DNA from: Robertmurraya siralis
Lineage (GTDB): Bacteria; Bacillota; Bacilli; Bacillales; Cytobacillaceae
Assembly: GCF_005502275.1 (NCBI RefSeq)
Contig: NZ_SWLZ01000003.1
Coordinates: 124,001-188,000 of the forward strand
Direction: 5' to 3'
DNA: 64,000 nt
In this document: positions 9,334-18,420 of the stretch, in pieces
Position numbering within the stretch: the first letter of the stretch is position 1
How the letters are laid out: each line of letters begins with the position of its first letter
Notes under the pieces: model-generated
The model's input: the letters and a program-made list of their open reading frames with translations, nothing else
Databases searched by the model: none
What the model was told of the DNA's origin: nothing
Position numbers and translations under genes: made by a program

Positions 9334-10689
9334 TTATTTATTCTTACGCTTTTTTAAATGTCTTATGTAAAGGACAAGCAAGACGAATCCAACGAATAAT
9401 ATACTCACAAAAAACCCCGGTCGACTGGACCCATGGATAAGTGTTCCACTGACTGCAAGTAAAATTAATGCCATTCCCGTGAATCTTTTGACATGATCAA
9501 AACTGGTCGCATGAATAAGCCTAGGAAAGGAAACGAGAATAAAAAACCAATTATATAAAAGCATCAACCCTGCTGCTGTGGTTATATATTCATACACCTT
9601 ATCAGGCATCACAAAGGAGAGGATGATCGAGGTAATGAGGCCACAAATGGTTAATCCTAAAGCATATGGCGGAACCTTTAATTTCCCCTTCCTTGAAAAA
9701 AACTTCGGTGCATCTCCATCCTCTGATAAAGTGACTAACATACTTGTTACTGCAAATAACGACGCCGCCATTGTTGAAAATCCAGCGATAATAATTCCGC
9801 CATTAAATACATGGGGAAAGAAATCTAAATGATATTTTTCGAGTGCACTAACAAATGGACTTTCATCAGCGTTAAATTTATCGATTGAAACTAATCCAGT
9901 AGCTAATACGATAGATACAAGATACACGGTTGTAAGAATGATGAGCATAATCGCTCCTGATTTCCTTGCATCTCTCTTATTTTTGAGCCTCGGTGCCATA
10001 ATTCCCATGATTTCAATTCCCCCGAACGCATAAAAACCATAGATAAGAGAGGCCCATAACCCCATCATCCCTTTAGGGAGAAAATCCTCCACCGTACCAT
10101 GAATGATAAAATCATTTTTGCTTCCACCAAACAGACCAAATAGGACAGCAACTGCCAAAATGATGAACATAAAAATAGCCGCTATTTTAACAATGGCAAA
10201 CATATTTTGTGCTCGTTCGAACCCCTTTGTCCCAATTACGACGACAATAACTCCCAAAATCGCATATCCCGCTGCAAATATCCAAAGCGGTAGATTTGGA
10301 AACCAAAACCTGGATAAGATTGAAAGAGCAGTTAGCTGACTTCCGGTAATTAACATCTCAGAAAACCAATAGACCCAACCGCTACTAAAACCAGCCCAAC
10401 TACCGTAGGCTTTTTTCGCATATGAACGAAAGGAGCCTTTTTGTGGATCCTTTGAAGACATTTTCATTAATGCATCCGAGACAATAAATGTTCCTAAACC
10501 TGCCAACAGAAACGTAATTAATATCGATGGTCCGGCCATCTTAATCCCAATTCCAGAACCAAGAAAATATCCCGTTCCAATAATACAGCCAACACCAATC
10601 AATGAAAGCTGCCACCAAGCTAATTTTTTCACACTTTTTTTGGAATCGTTATTATTAGTTAGACTCCCTGCACGTTCTGGTATCTCCAT
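9334..10689 (-). CDS. APC-superfamily amino acid permease
   Basis: 451 aa from the ATG at 10689, which is preceded by GGGAGGGA; an upstream in-frame ATG at 10707 overlaps that site. It has twelve likely membrane segments. The first carries the substrate-binding GCIIGTGYFLGSG pattern characteristic of amino acid-polyamine-organocation permeases. It imports an amino acid by proton symport, but specificity is not visible. It is similar in style to the B. subtilis YdgF/YbxG/YvbW group. The gene is monocistronic and convergent with the manganese catalase gene. Confidence 0.85.
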   Translation of the reverse strand: MEIPERAGSLTNNNDSKKSVKKLAWWQLSLIGVGCIIGTGYFLGSGIGIKMAGPSILITFLLAGLGTFIVSDALMKMSSKDPQKGSFRSYAKKAYGSWAGFSSGWVYWFSEMLITGSQLTALSILSRFWFPNLPLWIFAAGYAILGVIVVVIGTKGFERAQNMFAIVKIAAIFMFIILAVAVLFGLFGGSKNDFIIHGTVEDFLPKGMMGLWASLIYGFYAFGGIEIMGIMAPRLKNKRDARKSGAIMLIILTTVYLVSIVLATGLVSIDKFNADESPFVSALEKYHLDFFPHVFNGGIIIAGFSTMAASLFAVTSMLVTLSEDGDAPKFFSRKGKLKVPPYALGLTICGLITSIILSFVMPDKVYEYITTAAGLMLLYNWFFILVSFPRLIHATSFDHVKRFTGMALILLAVSGTLIHGSSRPGFFVSILFVGFVLLVLYIRHLKKRKNK

Positions 10690-10841
10690 AAAGGTGTCCC
10701 TCCCCATATCATCCCAAATTATTATTCACATCCTCCTGCTGATTATGTAAGGCCTGATAAACATTTTAAGATACATAATATTCATAGCCGTACCGAATAC
10801 TATTGAAATATTCAATATTTTCAAAAAGGGAAGAACAGTAT

Positions 10842-11310
10842 TTGTTTTGCCACATAAAGAGTTACAGGATAATGTAAAACTTAACTACTTCCAAAAAATA
10901 CAGATCAGTTCTTGGTAGACAATTTAAAGAAATCTCAGCAAGGGTGCAATATTGTTGAACGATGAAATTGTAGAGGAGAACAGAAGGAATTGCGATATGC
11001 TACTGGATATTGGAGCAGAAAGGATGACAGTACAGGGCTATCCTTGGACTTTTTGCTACACGATTGCAAGCGGCAGATTGCTCCCTGATTTCCTGGCAAA
11101 TTTACATGCCGAAAGCTAAGATCGCCTTCAAGTTGTTAAGTCAAAAAAAGAGCAATCACAGATATTGAAGAGTGAGAGCTCTGTTGTATTTTCCAATTTT
11201 CTCCAAATACAATGCATCAAAATCAATGGATTGCAACAATCGAAGAACTAGAACAGAACATGATTCCAATTATTCCAAGTACGTTCTCAACGGAACTTGT
11301 CAGCAAGTAG
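10842..11310 (+). pseudogene. Degraded second manganese catalase gene
   Basis: Reading across frames recovers most of a manganese catalase colinear with the intact gene at 8422. A TTG start with GGGAAGA upstream gives LFCHIK; a frameshift follows, then ELQ. Next come SVLGRQFKEISARVQY, a MLLDIGAE segment, then an internal loss of about 55 codons. YTIASGRLLPDFLANLHAES follows, with an in-frame TAA directly after it. After another frame change MHQNQWIATIEELE runs to a final TAG at 11308-11310. The C-terminal tail is missing. At least two frameshifts, two to three stops and one deletion make it non-functional. It lies about 1.6 kb from the intact gene, which suggests an old duplication or a replaced allele. 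Confidence 0.85.
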
Positions 11311-11447
11311 TTTCCCACTGCAAGCAAACTTGAATGGGTTATGCACGAAGATTTATCAGCGTAGCTTTCTTCATTTGACTTATCTTAGGAAGTTTCAACG
11401 CGTTTTCAATTCATCACCAGCTCAAGCAGAAACGGAGGTCATTCACG

Positions 11448-12572
11448 TCATCTGCTTTCCAGCCACTGCGCAATGAGTTGTGCTGGCTCCGTGGAACAAA
11501 TTTCGCTGTGATATTTTTCAATTTGATATTGATATTTTTGCAGGAGCTTTTCTTCTTTCAGAATCGAAAAAACCTGATCAAGCACGCGTTTCTTTTTCAA
11601 GTGAAAAACTAGGCCGTATTCCTTTAGATGCTCTAAATTAATCTGCTCTTGTCCTGGTAAAGCATGATAGATAAAAATGGGCTTTCTTTTATAAATACAT
11701 TCACTTATTGTGACACCTCCTGGTTTCGTTATAATCGCATCCATTTCATCATACAATTGATTCATTTTTTCCATGTTAGCAATGAACGGATATGCCTCTA
11801 TGTAGTCAATTTTTAACGAAGAAATTTTTTTATAGAGCTCTTTATTTTTTCCACAGAGAACAATTAGCTTTAACTTGTTGGGATAGTGATTGATTAAATC
11901 CTCTAACAATTCTTCGATCGCTCCAATACCAAGATTTCCACCTGAAACCACCACTGTAAAAGTTTGATTGCAGGAAGGCAATTTCGTCGCTGTCAGTTTT
12001 GTAATCTTGTTATGAACAGGGATGCCAGTAATAAAAATTTGTTCCTCTCTCACTCCTTTTTCCATAAGAAGCTCCTTCATTTCAGCAGTCGGAACAAAGT
12101 GTTGATCAATACAATCTATTCCCCATAATTGGTGAATAAAATAATCTGTATATACATTAATGATTGGTGTTTTAATTTCCGCTTTTTGTTTGAGGTAATT
12201 TAACATATAAGAAGGCAAAGAATGGGTACAAACAATAACATCGGGATCCGTTTCTGCAATAAGTTTTTTCATAAAGCGTAAAAAAAGAAACTCGTAAGCT
12301 CGATAACGTTTTTCTTTTTGCGGTTCCTTATACACTGTATTTTGATAAATTAAATTATAAACTGTAGGAAAGCTCGCGATCCAATTGATATAAAATTTGG
12401 AAATAAATTTTTCAACTTTTCCGTAACCATAGGCCAGAATATCCTTTTTTTCGCACTTTAAAGCTGGATTTACTCTTTCGATGCTATCTATAAGAGCATT
12501 TGCAACTTGATGATGTCCTGAAGGTATTTGTAAAAAAGGTAAAAAGAGTACTGTTTTCTCATAATTTCCCAT
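11448..12572 (-). CDS. UgtP/MGDG-synthase-family glycosyltransferase (YkoN-like)
   Basis: 374 aa, close to the 382 aa of B. subtilis UgtP. It is probably a cytoplasmic or peripheral GT28/MGDG-synthase-type enzyme that transfers a sugar from a nucleotide sugar to a lipid acceptor. The N-terminal half has the family motif SGHHQVANAL near residue 18 (the Gly-His-His loop), and THSLPSYML and TDYFIHQLW. The C-terminal donor-binding half has VVSGGNLGIGAIEELL and KPGGVTISE, typical of the nucleotide-sugar site. It follows the YkoP-like gene by 27 nt and is probably co-transcribed. B. subtilis ykoN and ykoP are similarly paired, from memory. The lipid acceptor is unknown. Confidence 0.8.
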   Translation of the reverse strand: MGNYEKTVLFLPFLQIPSGHHQVANALIDSIERVNPALKCEKKDILAYGYGKVEKFISKFYINWIASFPTVYNLIYQNTVYKEPQKEKRYRAYEFLFLRFMKKLIAETDPDVIVCTHSLPSYMLNYLKQKAEIKTPIINVYTDYFIHQLWGIDCIDQHFVPTAEMKELLMEKGVREEQIFITGIPVHNKITKLTATKLPSCNQTFTVVVSGGNLGIGAIEELLEDLINHYPNKLKLIVLCGKNKELYKKISSLKIDYIEAYPFIANMEKMNQLYDEMDAIITKPGGVTISECIYKRKPIFIYHALPGQEQINLEHLKEYGLVFHLKKKRVLDQVFSILKEEKLLQKYQYQIEKYHSEICSTEPAQLIAQWLESR

Positions 12573-12599
12573 TGTACTTTCCTCTAATCTATATCGACT

Positions 12600-13154
12600 T
12601 TATACTCTATATAATTTGCTTAGTTTAGCCGTAGACATAAATAAGTAATTTGGCCTCTGTTTTTTTAACACATCATTCAACTTAACACTTTCATGAGATA
12701 GGACGCCTATGGGAAGAAAACTTAAAGTTTTATACCATTTATAAACAGGGTTTATAATCTCGATAATTTCAAAACCAAGCCGTTCACAACCTTTATTTAA
12801 AAGCGTAATTCCTATGATTCCTTTAACATTATGAGCTGAAAAATGATGGCGTATATAAAACTCTAAACCCGGAAGTGAATTTTGCACATGACGATAAATG
12901 ATCTTTGCCTTTCTTAGTTCACTTTTTATTTCCTTCATTTCCATTAAAAGGCGGACATTGTGAAGGTGAATTTTTACTAATGTATCGTTTTTATTTATAC
13001 GCGTACCATCTGAAAGGACAATATTCCTTCCTTTATACTTAGTCAATCGAATCCTAAAAATATTGTCTCCTTTATCTGAGACATATTTTAAACGTGTGCA
13101 AGAATAATAAATCGGATCAATTTTTTGCCAAAACGAAAAAATAAAGCCTCTCAC
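12600..13154 (-). CDS. YkoP-like conserved protein
   Basis: 184 aa, GTG start with AAAGGAGAG eight nt upstream. It is basic and without membrane segments or a signal peptide. The visible pattern includes RGRN-like basic residues, a NIVLSDGTRINKNDTLVKIHLHN stretch split over residues 44-66, and a KGIIGITLLNKGCERLGFEI segment near residue 115. I recognise this combination as like B. subtilis YkoP, a protein of unknown function encoded with the glycosyltransferase YkoN. The same pairing is present here, with the glycosyltransferase gene 27 nt downstream. A role in modifying a lipid or the envelope is inferred from the neighbour only. Confidence 0.65.
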   Translation of the reverse strand: MRGFIFSFWQKIDPIYYSCTRLKYVSDKGDNIFRIRLTKYKGRNIVLSDGTRINKNDTLVKIHLHNVRLLMEMKEIKSELRKAKIIYRHVQNSLPGLEFYIRHHFSAHNVKGIIGITLLNKGCERLGFEIIEIINPVYKWYKTLSFLPIGVLSHESVKLNDVLKKQRPNYLFMSTAKLSKLYRV

Positions 13155-13409
13155 TAATGGTCTCTCCTTTAAAACTTACAAATAGATAATAGGATGTTTT
13201 TTCGTCACCATAATTAGTTTCTAAAGTAAAGCTTGATCCTATCCTTAAGGAAGCAAATTTTTTTACAGAAGCATTTTTTAATACTGGTGCTGGTTTTAGT
13301 TCATTTTGGTATTACCGAAAGACTTACCTAAGTGAAGTAAATTTCCATTCCCGCTCATCTTGGAACATCCCCCGTACTTTCCCGAACATTTGAACTTTAA
13401 CCATATCCA

Positions 13410-13913
13410 CTACATTTGCCCGATTGGACCATCTGTTCTTGTAAACCTCTGTCTAAAAAAGGGTAAAATGTAGCGGTCTAAGCCAAATCTACCTGCATTA
13501 TATCCAGCAACCAAAATAAAGATTGTCCATAAAAGCATTTGCGGATTGACGCTTATCGTCCCACTAAACAAGAAGGAGAAATTCATAATTGCTCCCATTA
13601 AAGCAGCAAAAGTTGTAAAGATTCCAAGGATTAATGCCATACCAACAAGTACTTCTCCCCACATCACCAAATAGCTAAATAATCCAGCATTCGGAATGGC
13701 GATAGCTTCTAAAAAGTTTGCCCACCACGTCTGAACAGCAGCATTTTCACCTGTTGCATTCGCAACTGCACCGTGTAAATATCCACTGGCATCAAACCCG
13801 CCGCCCGTTACTTTGCCCCAGCCACTCGTCAACCATTTATAGCCTAAATATAATCTCATTAACAATAAAGCAAACGCTGCAATTTTACTGTCTCTTAAAA
13901 ATCGAACAAACAT
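13410..13913 (-). CDS. DoxX-family integral membrane protein
   Basis: 167 aa, with AGAAAGGGGG before the ATG. It has four likely membrane segments. The conserved DoxX-like features are the LYLGYKWLTSGWGK stretch near residue 23, the GEVLVGMALILGIFT helix near residue 88 and the C-terminal AGRFGLDRYILP. In other bacteria DoxX relatives associate with thiol stress or quinone-linked oxidoreductases; the biochemical role here is unknown. It stands alone upstream of a 255-bp gap and downstream of the DUF1906 gene. Confidence 0.8.
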   Translation of the reverse strand: MFVRFLRDSKIAAFALLLMRLYLGYKWLTSGWGKVTGGGFDASGYLHGAVANATGENAAVQTWWANFLEAIAIPNAGLFSYLVMWGEVLVGMALILGIFTTFAALMGAIMNFSFLFSGTISVNPQMLLWTIFILVAGYNAGRFGLDRYILPFFRQRFTRTDGPIGQM

Positions 13914-14081
13914 TTTATCTACCCCCTTCTTTCTATATTTTGTGTATTAATCATCCCGTATTCAAGAAAGTTTTTACTGTTAATTAAAGGAGGGCAGTGA
14001 AAACAAATCAGAATTAATCGAAATCGTTTTCAGCTTTATGGCCTTCCTCAGAACTGGCCCCATATCTTTGTTTTCAAAAAG

Positions 14082-14107
14082 AAAAAAGATGGAATGTGAT
14101 CCCATCC
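14082..14107 (-). terminator. Terminator of the DUF1906-domain gene
   Basis: On the minus strand GATGGGATCACATTCCATC (14088-14107) folds into a short hairpin with one mismatch and is followed by six T residues (14082-14087), directly after the stop codon at 14116. Confidence 0.65.
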
Positions 14108-14115
14108 ATCCTTTG

Positions 14116-15192
14116 CTACCAAAGTACTTCCGTAATGATATTCGAAAAAAGATTTGTATCGATATTACAGCTTTCTGCATCTATTCCATACTGCCAACCG
14201 CCAACTTTTGAATTTTCTGGAGCTTCTGGTTCGTATTCTGGAGCGTTAGACTGTGAAGTAATTCCGATATTTGGAGACGCTGTCCAAATATACGTTTGCT
14301 CACCAATATGGCTATTACTTTGAGCAGCTTCATTAAAGGCTTTAGTTAAATCGGCTTCTGCATCAAAAATACCGTATATCCCTGATTCATACTTTGAGTC
14401 AAACATAACCTCTGACCAACCCCTTATGAATTCCGAGTCAACAGGGTAATTCGGTTCAATATCAGCAAATAGTGCTACTCCTTCAGGAACAGCATACTCT
14501 TCCGCCTTAGCAATAGCTTGTTCGGCCTCACTTCGTCCATTTTCATATCCTCTTGCATCCTCAAAGTGATTCCAAATCAGCAGAATCTCGATATCATTTG
14601 AGTGAAGAAGCTCAATCTCATCGGCAGTAAGTCCTTCTGAAACTCCGTCTTTCTCCCCTAAATATCTTCCCCATATAAGAGGATCACCGAAATTTTCTTT
14701 TACACAAGCCAGCATTTCTGAATTAGTATGGCTTGCTGAATCAACACCCCAAACGATTTCATCATTTGAGGTGTCGCTGCTAGCACTCGCATCATCACCA
14801 TTACTGTTATTAGATGAGCCTCCATCTTCATGACTGGAATTTGAGCTTTGTCCCTCTACATGATTGCCAATCTCATTTGTTACTTTTACATCAACATTTA
14901 TTTCTATATTATTGCTAACGTTATTATCAACTTTATTTTTTTCACCATTCTTCACATTATTATCAATTGAATTATTAACTTCTGCATTTTCTCCATTTAT
15001 ATTGTTTTCAACATTATTTGTAACCGTACTATCTCCACTTTCCCCAGCGCCACTCATTTCCGTTTCATCAGCCGAAACTGTACTTGATGCCGGTTCAGAT
15101 AAACTTGGACCCATAAGCGAGAAAGAAAATACCGCGATGACAACGATGAAGAATGCTGTAACTACGAGAGGTATTAATTTCTCTTTTACCAT
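14116..15192 (-). CDS. Exported protein: Asn-rich low-complexity linker plus DUF1906 glycoside-hydrolase-like domain
   Basis: 358 aa, with AAGGAGGGA before the ATG. Residues 7-30 are a signal peptide or membrane anchor. Residues 38-145 are low-complexity, alternating Asn, Val, Ile, Glu and Gly (for example NNVENNINGENAEVNNSIDN), then Ser/Asp/Asn-rich. Residues 147-358 resemble the Rv2525c-like glycoside-hydrolase-like domain (DUF1906), a TIM-barrel related to GH25. It starts WGVDSASHT and has a central YLGEKDG, LLIWNH, ALFADIEP (acidic residues at the end of a strand) and a C-terminal GGWQYGID. These features suggest binding or hydrolysis of cell-wall glycan, which is not proven. The near-periodic Asn repeats are unusual and suggest a surface-displayed filament-like spacer. 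Confidence 0.75.
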   Translation of the reverse strand: MVKEKLIPLVVTAFFIVVIAVFSFSLMGPSLSEPASSTVSADETEMSGAGESGDSTVTNNVENNINGENAEVNNSIDNNVKNGEKNKVDNNVSNNIEINVDVKVTNEIGNHVEGQSSNSSHEDGGSSNNSNGDDASASSDTSNDEIVWGVDSASHTNSEMLACVKENFGDPLIWGRYLGEKDGVSEGLTADEIELLHSNDIEILLIWNHFEDARGYENGRSEAEQAIAKAEEYAVPEGVALFADIEPNYPVDSEFIRGWSEVMFDSKYESGIYGIFDAEADLTKAFNEAAQSNSHIGEQTYIWTASPNIGITSQSNAPEYEPEAPENSKVGGWQYGIDAESCNIDTNLFSNIITEVLW

Positions 15193-15568
15193 ACCATTCC
15201 CTCCTTGTCTTTTCGCAACATCATATGCGACAAGGGATATGACCGTATGGGCTTGTGAAAAATTGGCAATCTACGAAAAAAAGAAATTGTCCCAGAAGCT
15301 TAATTTTTTGATGCTCTCTATAAAAATGATTGGTTTCTACTTCAGGTGGCTCTTTTTTGTGAGTGGGCACTAGCTCTATCAATCGATATTAAGTTCGGGA
15401 GCCAAGAACCGAATAGGAAACCTTAACAAAAGTAAGAAGCATTGAGAAAAAAAGAGAAACATCCATTTTATGGATCGAATAATACCAAAATTTAACACAA
15501 AAAAAGAAAGCTGATGTCAAAAGTCGTTTTTAATGACCTTTTTGACACAGCTTTTTAATGATAATAAA
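15193..15568. other. Intergenic stretch with one hairpin
   Basis: No ORF with a convincing ribosome binding site was seen. The only structure is an imperfect long hairpin at about 15502-15557. Its arms centre on TGTCAAAA and TTTTGACA, and it is A/T-rich on both sides, so it is a probable terminator for the small membrane gene at 15569-15790. Confidence 0.5.
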
Positions 15569-15790
15569 CTAATTTATCGTTTCTTCTCGTGTTGCCTCTC
15601 TTTCTTCAAGCCAAATTTTGATATGAGTAAAAATGGAAAACAGCAAGAAAAAATTCATCGCCCAGACACTTATAAACGGCGCCATTCCTCCGAATTCAAT
15701 TGAATGGTAACCTTTTAAAAGCAACACAATATATGATTCAATAAACACGAGAACAAAACCCCCGACACCAGCAGCAACGATTCTAATCAC
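15569..15790 (-). CDS. Small two-segment membrane protein
   Basis: 73 aa from the GTG at 15790, which lies nine nt after GGGGGAGGG. The longer ORF would start inside or before that site. It has two hydrophobic segments (about residues 3-25 and 35-57) followed by a charged C-terminal tail rich in Glu and Arg. I do not recognise a family. It sits between the DUF1906 gene and the Asn-rich lipoprotein gene, all on the minus strand but with large gaps, so an operon is unlikely. Function unknown. Confidence 0.5.
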   Translation of the reverse strand: MIRIVAAGVGGFVLVFIESYIVLLLKGYHSIEFGGMAPFISVWAMNFFLLFSIFTHIKIWLEEREATREETIN

Positions 15791-15977
15791 GCCATGATCC
15801 CTCCCCCATATAAAATGCAAAAATATTTACACATAATCACCACTTAATTATGACAATCATGTGAATAAATGTTCAAGTTCAACAATTTTTAATTTAAATA
15901 TGTTATTATATATTTTTTATACCTGAATTATAAATGCAATAACCATTAATTACAATTAAAACGTATTTAAAAGCAGC

Positions 15978-16012
15978 AAAAAGGACATCAACATAATATT
16001 GATGTCCTTTTC
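15978..16012 (-). terminator. Terminator of the Asn-rich lipoprotein gene
   Basis: AAAAGGACATCAA (15979-15991) and TTGATGTCCTTTT (15999-16011) form a perfect 13-bp stem just after the stop codon at 16033. On the minus strand it ends in T residues. Confidence 0.8.
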
Positions 16013-16032
16013 ACCTATTCACATCTTTTCAA

Positions 16033-16422
16033 TTAACGGCTTCCGCCTCTCATTGTACCTGAGGGAGCATTAACATTTCTTCTTCCGTTCGTGCCAGGGT
16101 CAATTCCATCGGCACCACGATTATTATCAATTAAATCCGTGTTTAAATTATGATTTGTATCAAACACACCGTTGTTTGTCCGGTTGTTTACATCATTGAA
16201 TATCCCACGGTTATTGTCATTTGAGCGGAATCGTACCGGTTCAACCCCATTATTTCGGCGATTTCCATCAAACACGCCTGTATCATCTTGTCGATCATAT
16301 CTTACGGGGCTATAGTTTACACCATCATCATCATTCATTCTGTTGTTATTTACTCCACAAGCACCAAGAATACCTACAGATAAAGTAGCCGAGATTGCTG
16401 TTAAAAGAAGCTTTTTTTTCAT
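16033..16422 (-). CDS. Asn/Arg-rich lipoprotein
   Basis: 129 aa, with CAGGAGGATTC before the ATG. The N-terminus is a lipoprotein signal: MKKKLLLT, a hydrophobic core, and the lipobox LGAC with Cys at residue 22. The mature part is hydrophilic, dominated by Asn, Asp, Arg and Gly, with loose repeats around GVFD and NNRG (GVFDGN, NNRGIFND, NNGVFDTN, NNRGADG). It has no recognisable enzymatic domain. The composition is like some Bacillus spore or cell-surface lipoproteins, but I cannot assign it. It is the second Asn-rich exported protein within 2.5 kb. Confidence 0.65.
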   Translation of the reverse strand: MKKKLLLTAISATLSVGILGACGVNNNRMNDDDGVNYSPVRYDRQDDTGVFDGNRRNNGVEPVRFRSNDNNRGIFNDVNNRTNNGVFDTNHNLNTDLIDNNRGADGIDPGTNGRRNVNAPSGTMRGGSR

Positions 16423-16483
16423 GGAATAGAATCCTCCTGTTATATGAAATTGACCCTCTTAACCAACGCTAAAGCAATCGGTT

Positions 16484-16825
16484 TTAGCTTTCGTTTTTCT
16501 GATTATCCTCTTTTGTACCGGAGTAGGGATTCGATGTTGACGAAGTGCTGTTTTTCTTAATGAACTCTTCAGCAAACTCCGCCGTCAACATTTGCTTCAG
16601 CGGTGGAAATGACATTTTTTTCATGCCTTGTTTAAAAGATTCCACCTTTCCTCCGTTCATTTCTGTATTGTTTCTACGAAACATTACGGTTGCAAATGCA
16701 GCAGCTCCACTAAGCGCTAAAAAAATCCAGCCACTTCTATTTCTGTTTCTTGGCTTTATGAATGATCGAATGACATTTTTCTGACCCATTCTTGAAAAAA
16801 ACTTGCTAAATGGCTTTGTATTCAT
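16484..16825 (-). CDS. Small basic membrane-anchored protein
   Basis: 113 aa, with AAGGAGGAAG before the ATG. Residues 1-30 are strongly basic, one membrane segment (about residues 32-48, GWIFLALSGAAAFATVMF) follows, and the C-terminal half is soluble, ending in a Ser/Asn/Lys-rich tail. The order of the basic N-terminus and the membrane segment suggests that the N-terminus stays inside. It lies 61 nt upstream of the lipoprotein gene and could be co-transcribed with it. The family was not recognised. Confidence 0.55.
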   Translation of the reverse strand: MNTKPFSKFFSRMGQKNVIRSFIKPRNRNRSGWIFLALSGAAAFATVMFRRNNTEMNGGKVESFKQGMKKMSFPPLKQMLTAEFAEEFIKKNSTSSTSNPYSGTKEDNQKNES

Positions 16826-17032
16826 AAATCTTCCTCCTTAAAATGGGAAAAGAAGAACCTCATCGAGAGAAAATCAATTCTCTCTGTTATAGAATGAATA
16901 ATCGACAATGTTTTTATGTACATTAGACGTTATCTCTTTTTACCATTATTAACAGATAAACTTTGGAGCACAGTATTGATAATCCAACAAAATAAATAAA
17001 CGTTTGAATCAAGAATTTGGTAACTTTCAATT

Positions 17033-17074
17033 AAAAAACCATGAAAACATCTGATTCCAGATGTCTCATGGTTT
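17033..17074 (-). terminator. Terminator of the aco operon
   Basis: Stem AAACCATGA...ACATCTG (17036-17053) pairs with CAGATGT...TCATGGTTT (17058-17074), with a small internal bulge. On the minus strand it is followed by six T residues. It lies about 140 nt after the acoC stop. Confidence 0.75.
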
Positions 17075-17213
17075 CAATGAAATGTGTATAATATATTGTT
17101 ATGCTTTCTGACCGAAGCATTTTATACATTGGCTTTGTGTATGAATCAGTTAAAGCAGTTGATTAGTGAAAAGGCATTTGGTTAAAAAGGTTGCCTTCTT
17201 TCCTTTAAATGTT

Positions 17214-18413
17214 CTAAAAAAGTAATAAATAAGGGTTTTCTAAGTATGTGCAAATGCACTGTAAGAATTCTGCTGCTAGGGCGCCATCCACTACTTGATG
17301 ATCGAATGTTAAGCTTAGTGGAAGCTCTTGCTGTTCAACAATTTCCTTATTGCCACTGAAGGCAAGCTTGCGGTCGATGGCACCGACACCTAAAATACCG
17401 ATTTCCGGCGTATTTAAAATTGGTGTAAAATATTCGATTCCTGCATACCCTAAGTTTGAAATCGTAAAGGTCGAACCTGTAAGTAAATCGCTGCTCAGTG
17501 TATGGCTTCGTGCACCACTTATCAGAGTTGTTATATTTTCTGCAAGTTTCGTTAATGTTTTGTTCGCTGCGTCTTTCACGACGGGAACGATTAAACCTTC
17601 ATCAACGGCAACAGCCATGCCGATATGAATATCTTCGTGAACAACATGCTCGCCATTGGCATAGGAGGCATTCATTTCCGGAAAATCTTTTAATGCGAGA
17701 ACAACTGCACGAGCTAGCAGCGTGTTGATGCTTAATTGACCTGAAAGACGATCACCTAGCTTCGCCTTCATATCTGTTCGGAATGTCATCAACGGTGAAA
17801 CATTCGCTTTACGGTGCAATGTCACTTGCGCCGTTTGCTGCAAACTATTATGCATGCGTTTCGCGATGACTTTACGCATACCAGATAAGCCCTGACCAGC
17901 ATTAGTATTGGTTGCTGCAGAAGCAGCTTTCACAGTAAGTACAAAGTTTTCAACATCGTGGCGAGTTATGCGGCCATTGCCGCCAGTACCGGTAATTTCT
18001 GAATAATCTATGCCTCGCTCTGCGGCAATTTTACGCGCAATTGGCGTAATAAAGATGCGTTCAACTTCTTTATTCCTGGGAGAAGCGGTTACTTGTACCT
18101 CTCGCTGTATTTGACCTTCAGTAAGTGCAGGTTCTTTGGCAGGGGCAGATGCCTCCGCTACCTTCTCACTCAATTCACCAATACATCCGATTGGCTCTTT
18201 ACAAGGGATTTGCCCCAGTTCCTCAACAAAAATTTTTAGCAGGATGCCATCTTCCGGCGCCTCAACATCATGCGTTAGTTTTTCGGAGCTAATTGTGCAA
18301 ACAATGTCACCCTTTTTTACGGCATCGCCTTCTTTTTTATACCATGATTCGACGGTTCCTTCCGTCATCGTTAAACCAAGTTTTGGCATTAATATGTTTG
18401 TTGCCACTGTCAT
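17214..18413 (-). CDS. acoC: Dihydrolipoamide acetyltransferase of acetoin dehydrogenase (E2, AcoC)
   Basis: 399 aa from the ATG at 18413; AAGGTGG lies just upstream and overlaps the two GTG codons that could also start it. It carries the acetyl group on lipoate and passes it to CoA in acetoin cleavage. Domains in order: lipoyl domain (residues 1-78, lipoylated Lys in SEKLTHDVEAP), a linker, a peripheral subunit-binding domain around residues 120-155 (ITPIARKIAAERGID...GTGGNGRI), and the catalytic core with the active-site FDHQVVDGA near residue 370. It starts almost directly after acoB and ends the operon. Confidence 0.92.
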   Translation of the reverse strand: MTVATNILMPKLGLTMTEGTVESWYKKEGDAVKKGDIVCTISSEKLTHDVEAPEDGILLKIFVEELGQIPCKEPIGCIGELSEKVAEASAPAKEPALTEGQIQREVQVTASPRNKEVERIFITPIARKIAAERGIDYSEITGTGGNGRITRHDVENFVLTVKAASAATNTNAGQGLSGMRKVIAKRMHNSLQQTAQVTLHRKANVSPLMTFRTDMKAKLGDRLSGQLSINTLLARAVVLALKDFPEMNASYANGEHVVHEDIHIGMAVAVDEGLIVPVVKDAANKTLTKLAENITTLISGARSHTLSSDLLTGSTFTISNLGYAGIEYFTPILNTPEIGILGVGAIDRKLAFSGNKEIVEQQELPLSLTFDHQVVDGALAAEFLQCICTYLENPYLLLF

Positions 18414-18420
18414 CACCACC

